From NCBI GenBank assembly GCA_030077755.1, contig JAQJZZ010000008.1, forward strand, positions 434,001-498,000: a DNA stretch of 64,000 nt, written 5' to 3'. This stretch comes from Filosporella fistucella. Taxonomy: Eukaryota; Ascomycota; Leotiomycetes; Helotiales. Shown one piece after another: positions 11,253 to 24,028 of the stretch (its first letter is position 1; the number at the start of each line of letters is the position of its first letter). Made by a program: the position numbers and the translations under genes. A model generated the notes under the pieces. It was not told the origin of the DNA, ran no database searches, and worked only from the letters and a program-made list of their open reading frames with translations.

Positions 11253-12649
11253 ATGGCTTTCCGTCTCCAAGCTCAAGTTTGGCCAACATGGCTACCACAA
11301 GCCATTACTCAAGCAGAGCAGAAAATCCTTCTAAAACAACCTATTCCACCAATGCTATTCTCAGCTTCCTTCCAATCTCTCCTCTCTCCCGCAATAATTT
11401 CCACTTCTCGACTCGCAGATACGATAACCAAGAGCTGGGCATTTAGACCAGCGGGACAGGGAAAAACACTTCGTTCTTATCAGCAGACTCGACAATCGGT
11501 TTCACAAGCAAGAGCTTTGTCGACATATGCTAGAGCTATATATGGTAGAGGTAGGGGAAATGGACAGAGCAGAGCTTTTACGACGACACAAAGTTCTCCA
11601 CCACCAATACAGGAGGATCATACAGATACAGTCAAGGCGTTGAGGGGTTGGAGTCCGCCGGCAGACATTACGGAGAGACCAGTCACTATTATTGGAGCTG
11701 GAGTTTTAGGTAGACGATTAGCTGTGCTATGGGCCAGCCATGGTAGAGATGTGACAAGTATATCCCCATTTCTCTTTCCGAAATTATATCTAACATACAA
11801 GCAGTCTACGATATCTCCCCCTCCGCCCTTAAAAGCGCAACAACATACATCGCCGACTCTCTCGCCACATACTGCGCCAACAACTCCACTCACCCAGGCC
11901 ACGTGCACTTCAGCACTTCTTTCTCCGAAGCCCTTTCCAACCCTTGGATGGTAATCGAAGCCGTCCCAGAAGACCTCGAGCTTAAAATCTCCCTCTTAGG
12001 CCGTATCGATCGTCACGTACCTAGAGACACAATTATAGCCACCAACTCCTCCGGTTTCAAATCCCGCGAACTAGTCTCCGAAGTCAAGCATCGAGATCGT
12101 GTACTCAACACACTTTATTACATTCCTCCTCGAAACCGCTGCGTAGAACTCATGTCCTGCGGCTTTACGCACCCGGACTTAATCCCTTTTCTCAGCACAC
12201 AAATGAAGAAACAAGCCTTACACCCCATGATCGTCGGCTCCGAATCCACAGGTCTAATACTCCCTCGTATCTGGGCGGCTATGAAACGAGAAACCCTCAT
12301 AATCCTCAAAGACAAAGTCGCTAAACCAGAAGAAGTCGATGAATTATTCCGAGATTTCTTTGGAGCTGAGAAAGGAATTTGTGAGAAGATGGATGAAGTG
12401 GGCCTCGATACGGTAGCGAAAGCGGAACAACACTTTTTAGATGAGAAGGAGATGAGAAATGAGACAGATCTTTGGAGAGGAAGAGGACATTTGAAATGGC
12501 TTGAGGAAGAGTATGTGAGGAAGGGATTACTTGGAGAGAAGACAGGAGAGGGACTGGTGTGTAAACCTAAGAAAAATGAGAATGTCGCTAGTGAGATGGC
12601 GGGACAGGAGGTTTGGAAGACGCATGCTGTGGATTTGAGTGGTTTGTAG
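11253..12649 (+). CDS. 3-hydroxyacyl-CoA dehydrogenase-like NAD-binding protein
   Basis: NAD-dependent oxidoreductase of the HAD/lambda-crystallin type. Exon 1 is 11253-11757 and exon 2 is 11805-12649. The 47-nt intron (GTATAT..CTAACATACAAGCAG) restores GRDVT to YDISPSALK, giving 449 residues. The dinucleotide motif IIGAGVLGRRLA lies at about 146-157. The catalytic-region blocks SNPWMVIEAVPEDL, ATNSSGF and PRNRCVELM, the last near where the catalytic His/Glu segment is expected, are in the usual order. About 140 residues precede the Rossmann fold; they are Ser/Arg/Gln-rich without much acid and could target mitochondria. The substrate (3-hydroxyacyl-CoA, 3-hydroxybutyryl-CoA or L-gulonate) cannot be chosen from sequence. 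A 218-codon antisense ORF over exon 2 is a shadow. Confidence 0.85.
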
Positions 12650-13339
12650 AGACATTGAAGTCGGTAGGAGGAAGTGTGTAGATGTAGGGGAAGTATGTGG
12701 GATACGGAAGGAAAATGGGAAGAAGCGAAAGACTTGGAAGGAATCGGAATACAGAAGTATAATTGGCGCTTCATAAGGGATCATCGGGCGTTAGATCGGC
12801 GATAAGGTATCAGCAGAGGGCAGAAACAGGCTGCGAACGAATGTCTAGTGCAGATATATCAATAGCGGGGTGTATTAGCTGAGAATAAAGAACATCAAAC
12901 CGACTTCCTTTTATCATTATTGTGGACCTCAATGAAGCATTTGACCCGGAAAACCCCAGCATTTGTTTAAACACATACTGCAAATTTATCACGTTCCTCT
13001 TAGACGGGAAGGGCTCTTGACTGATGATAGCTGTGGTGAATCAGGCATGAAGTGTTACTATCATAATGTGTTAAGTAGCTTAGCATTTGGGTTTGTACTA
13101 GCGAGTGATGAGAGATCACGTAGGTTTGAACAGTCATATCAATTTCCCGTGTTTCCCAATGAGTAGAAGGGTAATGGTAAGGCTCATTGCCGGGAGGGGA
13201 GAGGGCGATGGGTTGAAGAAATGGAAAAAAAATTGTCCAAATAGAGACAAGAGTTTCGGAGGGATAGAAGTAATTACAGACTATGGAGGAAGGGAATGAT
13301 ATCTAGAGTGGCGTCAAAATCTCCCTCATTCCAACTTTT
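12650..13339. other. Gene-free convergent region
   Basis: 690 bp between the stop codons of two converging genes. No coding signal; A/G-rich around 13180-13300. Confidence 0.35.
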
Positions 13340-14532
13340 CTACCTTCTATAAACACCTAATTCCGTCCCTACCCATCCGGCATACAATCCAAGTATAACG
13401 GCACCCATCCATTTCCTTCCTCCAATCAGTACCACCAGCAGAAGCAATAAACTACAGCCCCAACAGGTCCATACTTCCGGACCTAAAACCTTATCAGCAA
13501 GCTCCTCATTTGTACCACCACTCACAAATACCACTCCGAGACATAATGTGAGTAGAAAATTGTTGGAGCCAGCGATACTCGCAATCATGGTCCCCGTATT
13601 TCTTCTCCATGTTGTGATTGATGGTATTAACTTGGCGGATATGGTGGTAAAGAACGATAGGACAGTCATCCCGAACATTACATCTGAGAGACCTACTGCA
13701 TCTGCCAGATTCGCCGAGACGTGTGCGAGCACGAAGGAGGATACTCCCATAATAATAAAGGCCAGAAAAATTCGGATCCAATAAAAGGACTTTCTGTCAA
13801 TTCTCCCCTGCCCGATGGTCTGCTCACCTGGAGCGTTTGGGTCCCTCGGGATCAAAGGTCGAACTTCATTTGGATGGCAAGCCATTATGGAGGGGTAAAT
13901 TGCAATATGCAACTCCCTGTGCATTTCCCTCTCGCTCGGCCCCTCTTCCTCCTCCCTCACCTCATCCACCACGATGTCCTCGACATCTGGCTCCTCAACC
14001 AATACTCGCTCATAAACTCCCTCGCAAACAGACACCACGTATACCCCAAAGAGCACGAGAAAGAATATACCACCAGTCAGGTCCAAAAAGCCAGTGAATG
14101 CGAGAACAGTATAAAAGCTGCTTGCTATGAGGAGAAGAGCGCAATAAAGCTTCGAGTTCAGTGAGAAGAGAGTCGGGGTAGGATCAGGATGGAAGAGAAG
14201 ACCGAAAGAGAAACCCAGCAGAACATTTGATATGCTGCATCCGATCACGGTTCCTAATACGAGGGAGGAATGGTGCTGAAGCGCAGAGGAGGTGGTAAGA
14301 GCGAGCTGTAGATATGTTAGCCTAGGACGTTTTCCGATCGCAGAGAGCTGAAGCATACGATTTCCCATTCTGCCCCTACACCAAGCAATATAACCAGGAC
14401 CTCCGGTACGCCTCCTCGGCGGGCGAGAATTGTGGTATTCGTGATGAATGCATCGGTGCTGTAATTAAGCAGGAAAAGAGTTGCGATGGACGCGCAGATA
14501 TTGAAGGACAAATTACCCCAGTCCATGATCAT
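13340..14532 (-). CDS. Sodium/calcium exchanger family (CaCA) membrane protein
   Basis: Integral-membrane cation/Ca2+ exchanger-like protein. Exon 1 is 14532-14359 (58 codons), the intron 14358-14306 (GTATGC..GGCTAACAT..CTACAG), and exon 2 14305-13340, giving 379 residues. The first half carries helices with STDAFITNTTILARRGGVP and GAEWEI, followed by LVLGTVIGCSISNVLLG, which matches the GNxxS-type alpha-repeat. The second half repeats the pattern with FGMTVLSFFTTISAKLIPSI and ASIAGSNNFLLTL, so both inverted alpha-repeats are present. An acidic loop (EEPDVEDIVVDEVREEEEGP) separates the halves. The first-repeat GAEWE replaces the more common acidic TSxPE motif, as in several fungal relatives. 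Start alternatives are Met1 or Met3 (14526). Confidence 0.8.
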
Positions 14533-14991
14533 GGTGGCAGATATAGGATGCCATCTCGAAGGTAATTGCGGCAGACATGCTGAAATGGAGGCAGTGAGTC
14601 AAAAGTGGTGGTTCTGGTGAAAGAGAAGGAAGGCTCGAAGGTGTTGAAGGTGTGAGGTGATTTCCGTCTGATGTTCCATGTGAATCCTTGTTGCCGATGT
14701 CATTGCCTTGCTGCTCCAACAACATTTCCCGTCTCCCGCAGACAATGATTCGACAACATTGAATATCCCAACTTTGATCTCGAGTATATCTCCAACCAAG
14801 ACGCGTTCTATATTCAGGGATCGAAACATGATTTTTATGTCAGCCGAAGGGCGTGGCAACTCAAATATAGGTTGATGTCATGTTATAATCGTGAACCCAT
14901 ATATCCTGAATCATTTTCAACAAACACTCCTCGACGGCTTGTTTTTGATAAATTTACTGTACGATCAATTCAAAACATCATACGGAGCAAC
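14533..14991. promoter_or_regulatory. Divergent intergenic region, exchanger/GFA protein
   Basis: 459 bp between opposing starts. No clear TATA box. Short ORFs on both strands here do not splice into either gene. Confidence 0.35.
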
Positions 14992-15653
14992 ATGTCCGGC
15001 CTTGCAAACTCAATGTCTCTACCTACACCGAAGTTTATCACAGGAGGTTGCCTCTGTGGCGGAGTACGATATCAAATTGACTTTGCAGACGATCACGACT
15101 GGAAACGAGGGGTAAGTTTCCCATCAACATCGCCAATACGTTCCGAAATCTGAAATCTCACCCACCAGCGATATCAAGATCTAGCTGATCAGTTGATCCA
15201 TTGTAGCCGCATACATGTCAGTGTACTCAATGCCGCAAGAACTGCGGTAGTCTCGTCTACAACTTCCACACCATGAAAGCCTCGGAAATCACCTGGTTGT
15301 CTCAGAAAACATACGCAGAATACAATTCATCTCCAGGATGCTATCGTTCATTTTGCAACAATTGCGGGTCTCCAATAGGTTGGACGAATCTTTCTGAACA
15401 GGATCCAGAAACCGAAATGGCGGCTGGAACAATCGATGAGGAATTTTTGCTTGGAGAAAGAGATGCCGAAGACAAACCAACAACGGCTTTTGGACTGGCG
15501 TTATGCAACCCAGAAGCTGACCATTTTCATATTAGGAATGAGATCGCGGGCGTTACTGATGGGATCTCTGTTACTGGAACTAGATACTGGAAAGGGAGTA
15601 AAGAGGGTCCCATGACGAAGAAGGCTGAAGCTTCAAAGTCGGCTGAAGTTTGA
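14992..15653 (+). CDS. GFA (CENP-V/glutathione-dependent formaldehyde-activating type) domain protein
   Basis: Zinc-binding GFA-fold protein of 188 residues. Exon 1 is 14992-15111 (40 codons), the intron 15112-15206 (95 nt), and exon 2 15207-15653. The zinc ligands form the canonical set: CLCGG in exon 1, CQCTQCRKNCG right after the splice, and CYRSFCNNCGSP. The start at 14992 (MSGLANSMSLP) leaves a short tail before the first Cys motif, as in relatives. Family members are named for glutathione-dependent formaldehyde activation, but many fungal copies have unknown substrates, so I would not assign formaldehyde detoxification here. Confidence 0.88.
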
Positions 15654-16804
15654 ACATCGGGGGTGACATCGTTGCGGAAAATTTCCATACATACAGAATT
15701 GGAATGACGTTTCATTGACTTCTTATGCTTATCTCCACACTTGTTCTTTTGAGGCAGGTTTAAACAGACGACACTATCTCGGACTTCCACATGGTATTTC
15801 ATTCTTGGGCTTTCCGTCGCTATGGGATTTCACCAACTTCACGTATCTCTCCAAAACTGGCCTCATCCCAGCTTTCTTTAACGGCAATCGTTGGCGATTA
15901 TTAGGCACTCATTTTGTACTCCCGACTGGTTGCCACACAAGCTGAAGTTTGCAGCTTTCAGGCTATCGAACAAGACCATTTCGGCATCTCAATAGTATCG
16001 TCTCTTCTCCGGAATTCTCCATAACCCCAGGACCCTTTCCCCAGATCGATTAAGGCACAGACTCACTGATAAATAACTACCCCGCCTTTCCATCATCTTC
16101 AACTCTCAGATGAAGGTTTTCAAACTTTCAGACCCACAGTTGACCGAGGCGACCGAGGAGAATTACCCAAGAACGAGCTAGCCGTCGATCGTCCCAACTC
16201 TATTTGGGTTAAACAACTGTCTAAAGCTTCTACCAGCCAACCCGATACCATTGTGTTCAAAACTTCAAATTTCAATGCCACTGTTCTGATGGAGTGTTCA
16301 GCCACTATGACTCTCCTCCCCACTGAGGTTAAGGTACCGCGGCTTAATACTTGGTCTTTGTCTACGATCACGGACTAGCACTCCGCATCTGTATTGTTTG
16401 AACATCGTTCCAAAGCCATGACCGTTCATTATCAGCTACCCGCTGATCTTTATCTGAATGCCGTTGGACTAAGCCTCAACTACCACCCCCTATTTATTTT
16501 ATAACCCCAGTCTTCACCAATGATAATGTCGTCAACTTTCGCTGACCTTGATTATGTGGATTTTCGTCATTTTAAGACCCGGAGTGTGTCTTCCTTAAGA
16601 CTCTCATTGGAGTTAGTTTTCTCCATATTTGTACTTTCATTGCTGCTACGTGATTGTGGGGTACTGGGGCAATTGGTGGTGGATGTTCTCCCGGCAGATC
16701 AATTTTCATTCCCAAGAAAGGTATATGTAGACCTGATTTCCTTGGGGCAGATATTTCTAGTCCTTGAGCATCTTCACTTCTTTCTCCACTCATATAATTT
16801 CAAC
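15654..16804. promoter_or_regulatory. Gene-free region upstream of the heme peroxidase
   Basis: 1.15 kb. A TATTTATTTTATAACC stretch near 16491-16506 is TATA-like but about 300 bp from the start codon, so a long 5' leader would be needed. The decamer ATAACCCCAG occurs near both 16020 and 16501. The frame of the peroxidase is open back to 16520 but lacks family similarity there. Confidence 0.4.
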
Positions 16805-18143
16805 ATGAGATATTCTACAGTTGCTCTCGGTGCTCTCCTCGCCTGCTACTCAGAAGTTGTTGCATTCCCAGCGGCTGCCATTGATTACGCAGCCAAGGCT
16901 GAGCGTGATGCTCACACTTCTGCTGAGATTGAAGCAAAGATTGCTGAGTATCAAGCCAGTAGGCGCGCACCTGGATTCGATGCTGCAAAACAATATGTCT
17001 CAACTCATGGGAAATACGAGTATGTAGCACCAAATCTTGCTGGAGGTGATCAACGTGGTCCTTGCCCAGGGCTGAATGCCATGGCCAACCATGGATACAT
17101 CCCACATAACGGTGTTGCCACCATTCAACAATTTATCGATGGCACATATGCCAGTAAGTTCTTCGTTTGAAGCTCCAGATCTCTTCTGACATTAAATAGC
17201 CTTTGGTATGGGCAAGGATCTTGGTGGCTTCCTCGCGATCTACGGTGCAGTGATCGATGGTGATCTCACCAAATGGTCAATCGGAGGCCCAACCCCAGCA
17301 GTTCCTGCAACCCTCGGCCAGCTGAGCCAACCTCAAGGAATCTCCGGATCTCACAATAAATACGAAGCTGATGCTTCACCTACACGCCCAGATTTATACC
17401 AGTACGGTAATGACTACAAAGTCATTATCAGCCAGTTCCAACAAATGTTCGACCTGCAACCAAATGCCGCAACCGCAAACTACGACTTGAGCGTCCTGAC
17501 CCCATTCCGTGCTGCCCGCTTCCAACAATCCATCGAGAACAACCCATACTTCTTCAACGGCCCCTTCTCAGGTGTCGCCGTCCAGCCAGCAGCATACACA
17601 TTCATCTACCGCTTCATGGGCAACAAGTCTGCCGAACACCCAGAAGGAATCCTCAACCAAGAAGTCCTGAAATCGTTTTTCGCTATCACCGGCGAATCAG
17701 GAAGCTTCAAATGGAATGAAGGCCAAGAACGTATTCCAGAGAACTGGTACAAGCGCGCTATCGGCGACGAATACACGATCCCGTTCTTCCTTACTGATCT
17801 CCTGGCCGCTGCTCTCGAGTATCCCCAATTCCTCTCCGTCGGCGGAAACACGGGTACCACCAACTCGTTCGCTGGTGTGGATCTCGAGGATCTGACTGGT
17901 GGTGTATATAATGCTAAGAACCTCTTTGAAGGAAATAACGCAGCTTGTTTTGCATTCCAGACTGTGCAGCAAGCTAGCCCTGATATTATCAGGGGCTTGT
18001 TGCTGGATGCTACGGGAGCGATTGCCCAGTTGGGTAATGCGGTTGGAGGTGTGCTGAGTGGGTTGGATTGTCCGCAGTTGAAGGCGATTGATAAGAGTCA
18101 GTTTGCGAAGTTTCCTGGCGCTAAGGGTGCTGTGGGTGCGTAG
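16805..18143 (+). CDS. Secreted heme-thiolate peroxidase (chloroperoxidase/unspecific peroxygenase family)
   Basis: Extracellular peroxidase_2 family enzyme that uses H2O2 for halogenation or oxygen transfer. Exon 1 is 16805-17153 and exon 2 17200-18143; the 46-nt intron (GTAAGT..TAAATAG) rejoins DGTYA to TFGMGKD, giving 430 residues. A signal peptide (MRYSTVALGALLACYSEVVAFP) starts at 16805. The proximal heme-thiolate motif PCPGLNAMANHGYIP has Cys87 as axial ligand. The distal acid-base region is SHNKYEADASPTR with Glu172 and a downstream Asp/Ser pair that fits the Mg2+ site of the EGDxS motif, here with Ala in place of Gly. Length and the single late Cys pair (about 390-420) fit the long-type members. 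Whether it is a peroxygenase or a haloperoxidase cannot be told from sequence. Confidence 0.92.
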
Positions 18144-19348
18144 ATGGATATGTGGAGGTTAGGTCTGTAGAGGAAGAGAGAAGGGAACGTTGCGTTCGTG
18201 TAGATATTTTTGGGATGGATTGGGCTAGTGTATATGGTGGTGTATCTAGTAGAAAGAAATTGTCATTTTTATGATATTGAATCAAGATAATTTCTTACAT
18301 CGAGTATTTGAAGTTCTTTATGATGATGTCTTGTGTGTTATGTCTTGTGTCTTATGCGTTGTGATTTTGAATTACCAAAATAGCAAATTGCCAAAGACAA
18401 CAAACTCCAGACATAATTTTCATGACAAGATTCTTGGATGACATGTAACCGAAGTGAGATGCTCGATCTAGCTCTTCATAGCGAGAGAGGTATTAAAATT
18501 GGGATATCGTTGCGAAACTCCTGAAAATAAATTTACACTATGAATTTATCAGAGATGGAACATAGTGAATCTGTGGATTCGAGTGCTGTTTAACCTGTGC
18601 ACAGGACAACACTGACAAAAATCAGTGATTGAATTAGTGATTGAATTGTTCTTGGGCGATGGTATGAGACAAATTGGTCTAGAAGTAGTAGCAAAGTAAA
18701 ATGGTATTCTTGTAATGCGAGTGCGAATGAGGAGTGTTGGAGGTGGCTGAGTGCATATAGCCCCCATCCAGCGAATGCAGTTTCGATATAGAAGCTACGG
18801 ATTCTTACTAAACTGTAACAGGGCCTAATATTGTCCCAATTGATAACAAGGTGAAGCAGTCTCAGAACTGAAGTCATGAGCTCTTGCTAAATTTCAACAG
18901 AGCCTACTTGTTAACCAATCAAATTCAAACCGGCCATAAGTTGCAAGGTTGCCATTTGATATGACCAGCAGAAGGGTATTTCAGGAGTGAATTATGTAAT
19001 AGAGGTACACCTTCCACTTCGCTGTGGCTTTTATTTGGTAATGCAGATATCATGTTAAAACAAACGTTACACCTTATAGTACTATTATAAGTGAAATACA
19101 ATTAAATATAATTTTTCTTTTAGTTGAATTTACCCTGTTATGTAAGGCCTTTATTTTCTTACTTATGATACTAGGTTATAAGCTCTAGACTTATATGGCT
19201 CCTAGGATACGGATGCCTATTGTCGTAAAAGGCAGTTTTGACATTCCTCGTCCTTTTAAGATTTGTCTGAATTCTAGTGACTTTGGATTAAGGGACTTTC
19301 TAGCTTAGACCCAAGGACCTAGCCTGGCTGAACGTGTATATAAAATTA
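18144..19348. other. Gene-free AT-rich region
   Basis: 1.2 kb between converging genes. Strongly AT-rich around 19060-19150 and near 19340. Contains local repetition of TCTTGTGT near 18330-18352. No coding signal recognised. Confidence 0.35.
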
Positions 19349-20095
19349 TCAAGTATAAACACTTTCAAAATCAAGAGCCCTGTCTCCAGGGGAGATTCCA
19401 TGTGCTGGGAAAGTTGTCCAATTGAACCCAAAGTCGTCCCAAATTGCATATCCACCATTCGTGTACAAGACAGAGGGAGCGAAGTCTAGCACGGAGCCCT
19501 CCACAGCACTAAGATCTGTATCGAACCACAGATCCATCGATGGCCCAAGAATGTTCGTATCGGGCAGAGCGTTCACACCTTCAACCGTGTTTTCAATATT
19601 TCCCATTGATCCATTGTGTATGTTATTGGTAGGAGCGCAGGTGGTGGGGCCGAGATCAAGTGGATTGTGTAGGGTCAGGGTACCATTAGCACCGGTTTGA
19701 CTTTCCGCTAAGTAGTTGTTAGTAGTATAACCAAGTTCACCTCAAATCGCAATCTTACATCTTCTGTGAACTCTGTGTATTTTTCTGATGTGTTCATTCA
19801 TCTTGTCCTCCCTTCCACTGGCATATCCACATCCCCTATATAGACACGGTGACTTCGTACCATGAATGCTGTTTTTGTGTCGGACAAGGTCCGAAGGACG
19901 GCGGAAGCTCGTCGAGCAGCCGTTGACGTCGCATAGAAACCTCGTAGTATCTGCAGAGATGTATGGATGACTCTTGCTTTTCGTCCGTGTGTTGCATCTT
20001 TCACAGGTCTTGCAGTTGGGGGAGCTTCGAGCTCGCCTCGGATTTTGGCTTGAGTTGTGGTTGTTGGCTCTTGAGTACAAGACGTCCTTACCCAT
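19349..20095 (-). CDS. Small C2H2 zinc-finger protein
   Basis: 231-residue putative DNA-binding protein. Exon 1 is 20095-19759 and exon 2 19707-19349; the 51-nt intron has GTAAGA, TACTAAC and CTTAG signals. Two adjacent fingers of the C-x4-C-x12-H-x4-H type lie at residues 55-78 (CDVNGC..HKNSIH) and 84-107 (CLYRGC..HIRKIH), preceded by a basic region and a CKTCERC cluster at 28-34. The second exon has no zinc ligands and is acidic and aromatic (DLWFDTDLS, WDDFGFNW), which could act as an activation segment. The partner genes and targets are unknown. Confidence 0.75.
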
Positions 20096-20912
20096 GGCGT
20101 TTTGTTAGAGAAGTATATAGAAATAGTGTTATGGATGCCATGATTGTTGTGGTTCCATGCCCGGATTTATGGCCATGGTGGAATCAATGTTCAGGACAGA
20201 CCGCTCGAGTCGAAAAGGCGGTCGTTGGAGCTCACAATGTGCAAGCTACTACTAGATGTTATCGTTGGCAGTATTCAATACTCAGGCGGTCTTACGCTCG
20301 GGCCGTGGAGAGCATTAAGAAACTCCCCGTATCAAGGCTGAGGTGGTCGTGTACAGGATATAGCAGTGAGGTGGAGGTGGTATGGGGCAGTGCTGAGGCG
20401 GTCTGAGGTTTGGGTGGTCGTGTACGGGATGAATTAGTCACCAAAGACGAAAGTGATCTCACCAGACTCATTTCTCATGCGGCTCTCCAAACAAACTTTA
20501 TAAAATTCGCATGGAATCAGTGTTTATAAACTTGCACCTGATCTAGCTACGTTACTTTTGGTTGATTGTCGGTTTTCGATTCATGATTCCGGTCTAATAT
20601 CTACTTCGCCGTCCCAAAATTTACCCACTACACCTCATATCGCGACAGAATTAAAGGTTTTCATAGTTCTTCCTGGTAATCTTACCTCTCTTTTGGAATT
20701 GGAACCCTAGGCTCAATTCTTGAGTTTCTTTAGAGTGGCGAATATTTTTCCTAAATGGACTCGAAAATCGATCGATAGTGGTTCAATTACACGAAATCAT
20801 GACTTACTGACTGATGGTCCATGACTTTATGATGAATTCGTCATTGAGCCTCTCCCTATATATTTGAGTTTTTAACGAGACGAAGCGATTAGGAGACAAG
20901 CCATATCTAGCA
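20096..20912. other. Gene-free divergent region
   Basis: 817 bp between opposing starts. The sequence GGTGGTCGTGTAC followed by RGGAT occurs twice (about 20342 and 20412) in a G-rich stretch 20330-20430, a small direct repeat of unknown meaning. No gene recognised. Confidence 0.35.
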
Positions 20913-23900
20913 ATGGAGTTTCCAGGGATTGGTTAGCCCCCTGATATATTCTATGTTCCTTCTGTTCCTTCTTTACTCATTCCAACAGATATGAATGAAC
21001 CATCCAATTTAGAGCTTTATTCCCGGCTAGTTCGCTTTCAACAAAATAAAACCCTCAACCATGTCACATTCGACACCCCTGATAAATCACAGCAACGCAG
21101 GCTCCAGTCAATTGCACATGGCCTTGGCCTCGAATACAAGTATTCACGTGCTCAAAAGGAAGTGAGAATCACTCGCGCGGGTAGTGTCGTTTCAGAGCCA
21201 AATCATGATACCTCCATCAAAGAGTTTCCTGGACAGGCTTTTCCAAGTGCGACGAAGACCATTGCACAGTTCTCGGACCTTGCTCCAGATTTCTCCATCC
21301 TGCAAGGCGTTCCTTCTTTCGATGAAGATAGTGAACTCCTCCCCGACCTGAACTTCTTCCCCCTGAACTCTTCTTGGAATATTCCTCAAGGCATGCATGA
21401 ACAGAACCAGCCACCTGCTATACATCTGCCCAACACACCCAATATCAGCCAAGATGATTACCGCGAAGGAAACAATGCAGGCTTTGTGAACATCCATCAG
21501 CCTGATCTGGACAAACACCATCTCGAGACGTTAGACGATACAAGCAGAATTGAAGGGGACCAAGGGCAGTATCAAGCATATGATCATCACTGGGCAGGAA
21601 CTATAAGCACTCAACGGTTAATCTCGACTTCATTCGCAGATAATCCATTGCCAGTGAACCTTTTCGACTCATCAGTGAGTGAAAGTTCGCAAGCAATCCA
21701 GACTGGCAAGTCACAGCGTGAAACCTGCCCTGAAAACAACTGCTCAGCTATGCATACTGCGAACTTGGAAGCTCTCACCTCTATATCGTTCACACACAAC
21801 ACTCTTGAAGATCCATCATCAGCAAGCCATGATGATGACTTACAGTCACTCCTAAGAGTTGACACGCTAAGGCATCAGAGACTTTTGGATGATACTCACC
21901 CCAGCCCCCATCATGATCAATGGGAAACAAAGTCACCATCAAATTCCATTGGCTACAACGCATCACCTGGAACGCCTTCTTACTATGCCTCCGGGCGACA
22001 ATCTCCAATCTGGACCGGTGGAGCTTCTCCAGCTCACTCAAATACAGGCTCTTTCTGCTCTATTTCGCCAGGTCGGCACAGCATGGTATATGCTACAATG
22101 AGAGAAGTCAAGGCAGTAGGTGCTTGCTGGAGATGCAAGATTCTCAGGAAATCGGTTAGTGCACGACCTGCTTGCTAGTCATCTGAACCCATATATTGCC
22201 ACCTGGGAACATTCCTAAGTGTAAGCCGAATGGAACTAATACTGAACAGTGTAATCCGGAGACTCCATGTTTCATGTGTCCCAAGCGGGACTTAGAGTCC
22301 AATTGGGCAGCTGTTGGATGTAGACGAGGCACCATAAGATCTGAAGTACCACCGTTCAGTTTCTGCCCCAAGTCTGTCATACGGGCTTCATTTGCTCGTC
22401 TTCCAAGCTTTGCAACTTGCAATGTTAGTAAATCTTAGCACCTGCATATCGAGAGGCGGACAAAGACTTTGAAGTCATGCAGCTCTCTTGCTATTGGGGC
22501 TTCCGAACTGAATGCTTTTCTCATGGGTCTAGAATCGACATGGCCTGTCCTTCGAGGGCTCAGAGCTCGCGATAATCGTGAAGATCTACCGGCTCTGCTG
22601 AAATCCCAAGATGATTGCATTTTGGATATTGCATACGAACTATATAGTCGTTCCAATCCCAATTACCGTTGATCGAATCGATATGTGATGTGGTAGTACT
22701 GTTACGATCTGCGGCACTCTATCAAACAGAAATAAAATCCGATAGCAGCAAGGACTCAGATAGCGTAAGTTAAATCTTTATCCGATGTCTTACTTACTTG
22801 TTGGAATTAAAACTGATATGGAGATAGCTTATCCCTCAATCCCTCGACTGCCTTCGTGTTTGTCTTGAGGCGCTGAACCTTAATATCCTGAGTGTCGATC
22901 ACGACGAATGTGTGCCATTTTACTGTCAGATTCAGCCCCTCGTAAATGTCACACAATTGTTAGAACGTTAACTGGACGAACTTTCGAGAGTCATGTTCTT
23001 GAAGGAAAACATGTCCCAAAGGTCCTTCTGGCTTTCCATCTTCTACAGTCTTTGCATTCAAAGCCAGGTAAGAAAGGTAATACTCGAATTGGCGAAAAAT
23101 GGGCCATCTAGCTGCCTGGATGATAGAGTGGATGCAGACACCACCCCATGCATTCCTAAGCAATATCTCCATCTTGCCGTGCGTTTCCTTGTGGCTGCAT
23201 CCAGCAGCTACGACCCACTTCATCCACATCATTCACCCAACCCACCTGAACCATCTACAGCTACCTTGAAGAACTACAAAGCTGCCCAAGAAGCTGTCAG
23301 AAGAGGGAGCTGGTCTGCGAAGGGTATCTTTAGTTCTGCGGAGTATCTCACAAGAATGTTTGAGGATTATGGCGGCGAACTAGAAGTGGTACTAAAGCCA
23401 TTCCCGGCACCACCACCTGAGCCATCAGAATTGGATCATTACCCACGACTTCCTGACCGTTCCTTGAATCGAATTGGCTTTGATGGGGTCACCACCCCGC
23501 AATCAAGGGGCTTCATTTGTAAGTATCCTGGCTGCTCAGCGCAGCCATTTCAGACCCAAGTAAGTCGACATCGAATTTCTTTCCACACATGCAAATGCTA
23601 ACAAACTAGTACTTATTAAACTCCCACAACAAGGTACATTCATCAAGCTGTCCCTACTTTTGTCCTGTCAGAGGCTGTTCTCGAAGTACAGGGGGAAGGG
23701 GGTTCAAAAGGAAAAGCGATCTGGTCAGACATGGTCTTGTACACCGCAATCCTGGCTATATTTGTCCTTTTTGCACAGACAAAGATCATAAGTATCCAAG
23801 GCCGGATCATTTACAGAGGTACGTCCGACTTTCAAATTTGAACCAATGAAATTGCCCTCTTAAACACCTAGTATCATCTCACATAATCGCATGGTCTAAA

Positions 23901-24028
23901 CTCTGTCTAGACACATTCGAGTCCACCATATCGGCATAGACAAGAACGATCCGAAACTTCGAGAAGCTCTTTGTCAGTATCCTGAAGGGCCGAGTCGAGG
24001 TAGACGAAATAGGATTGACGCTACTTGA
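20913..24028 (+). pseudogene. Large multi-exon C2H2 protein with internal CxxC motif, broken by a frameshift and a stop
   Basis: Member of a large fungal family of unknown role. Exon 1 (20913-20931) joins at 20989 to an N-terminal block with DKSQQRRLQSIAHGLGLEY, R3H-like. Exon 2 runs to 22154 and ends in CWRCKILRKS. Exon 3 from 22250 continues CNPETPCFMCPK and GCRRGT, completing a six-Cys motif. An exon from about 22439 (RRTKTLKSCSS..YSRSNPNY) loses frame at about 22670, where LIESICDVVVLLRSAALYQ continues one base out. The intron 22765-22827 is normal, but an in-frame TAA at 22969-22971 sits where a residue is expected before LDELSRVMFLKENM. The C-terminal fingers (exon 23610-23818 with CPVRGC and CPFCTDKDHKYPRPDHLQR, and exon 23911-24028 with HIRVHH) look intact. 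The 22250/22439 junction is uncertain. Confidence 0.7.

Noticed and set aside
12118..12774. 218-codon minus-strand ORF
   Set aside because: Antisense to exon 2 of the dehydrogenase-like gene, low-complexity Ser/Pro-rich, no motif.
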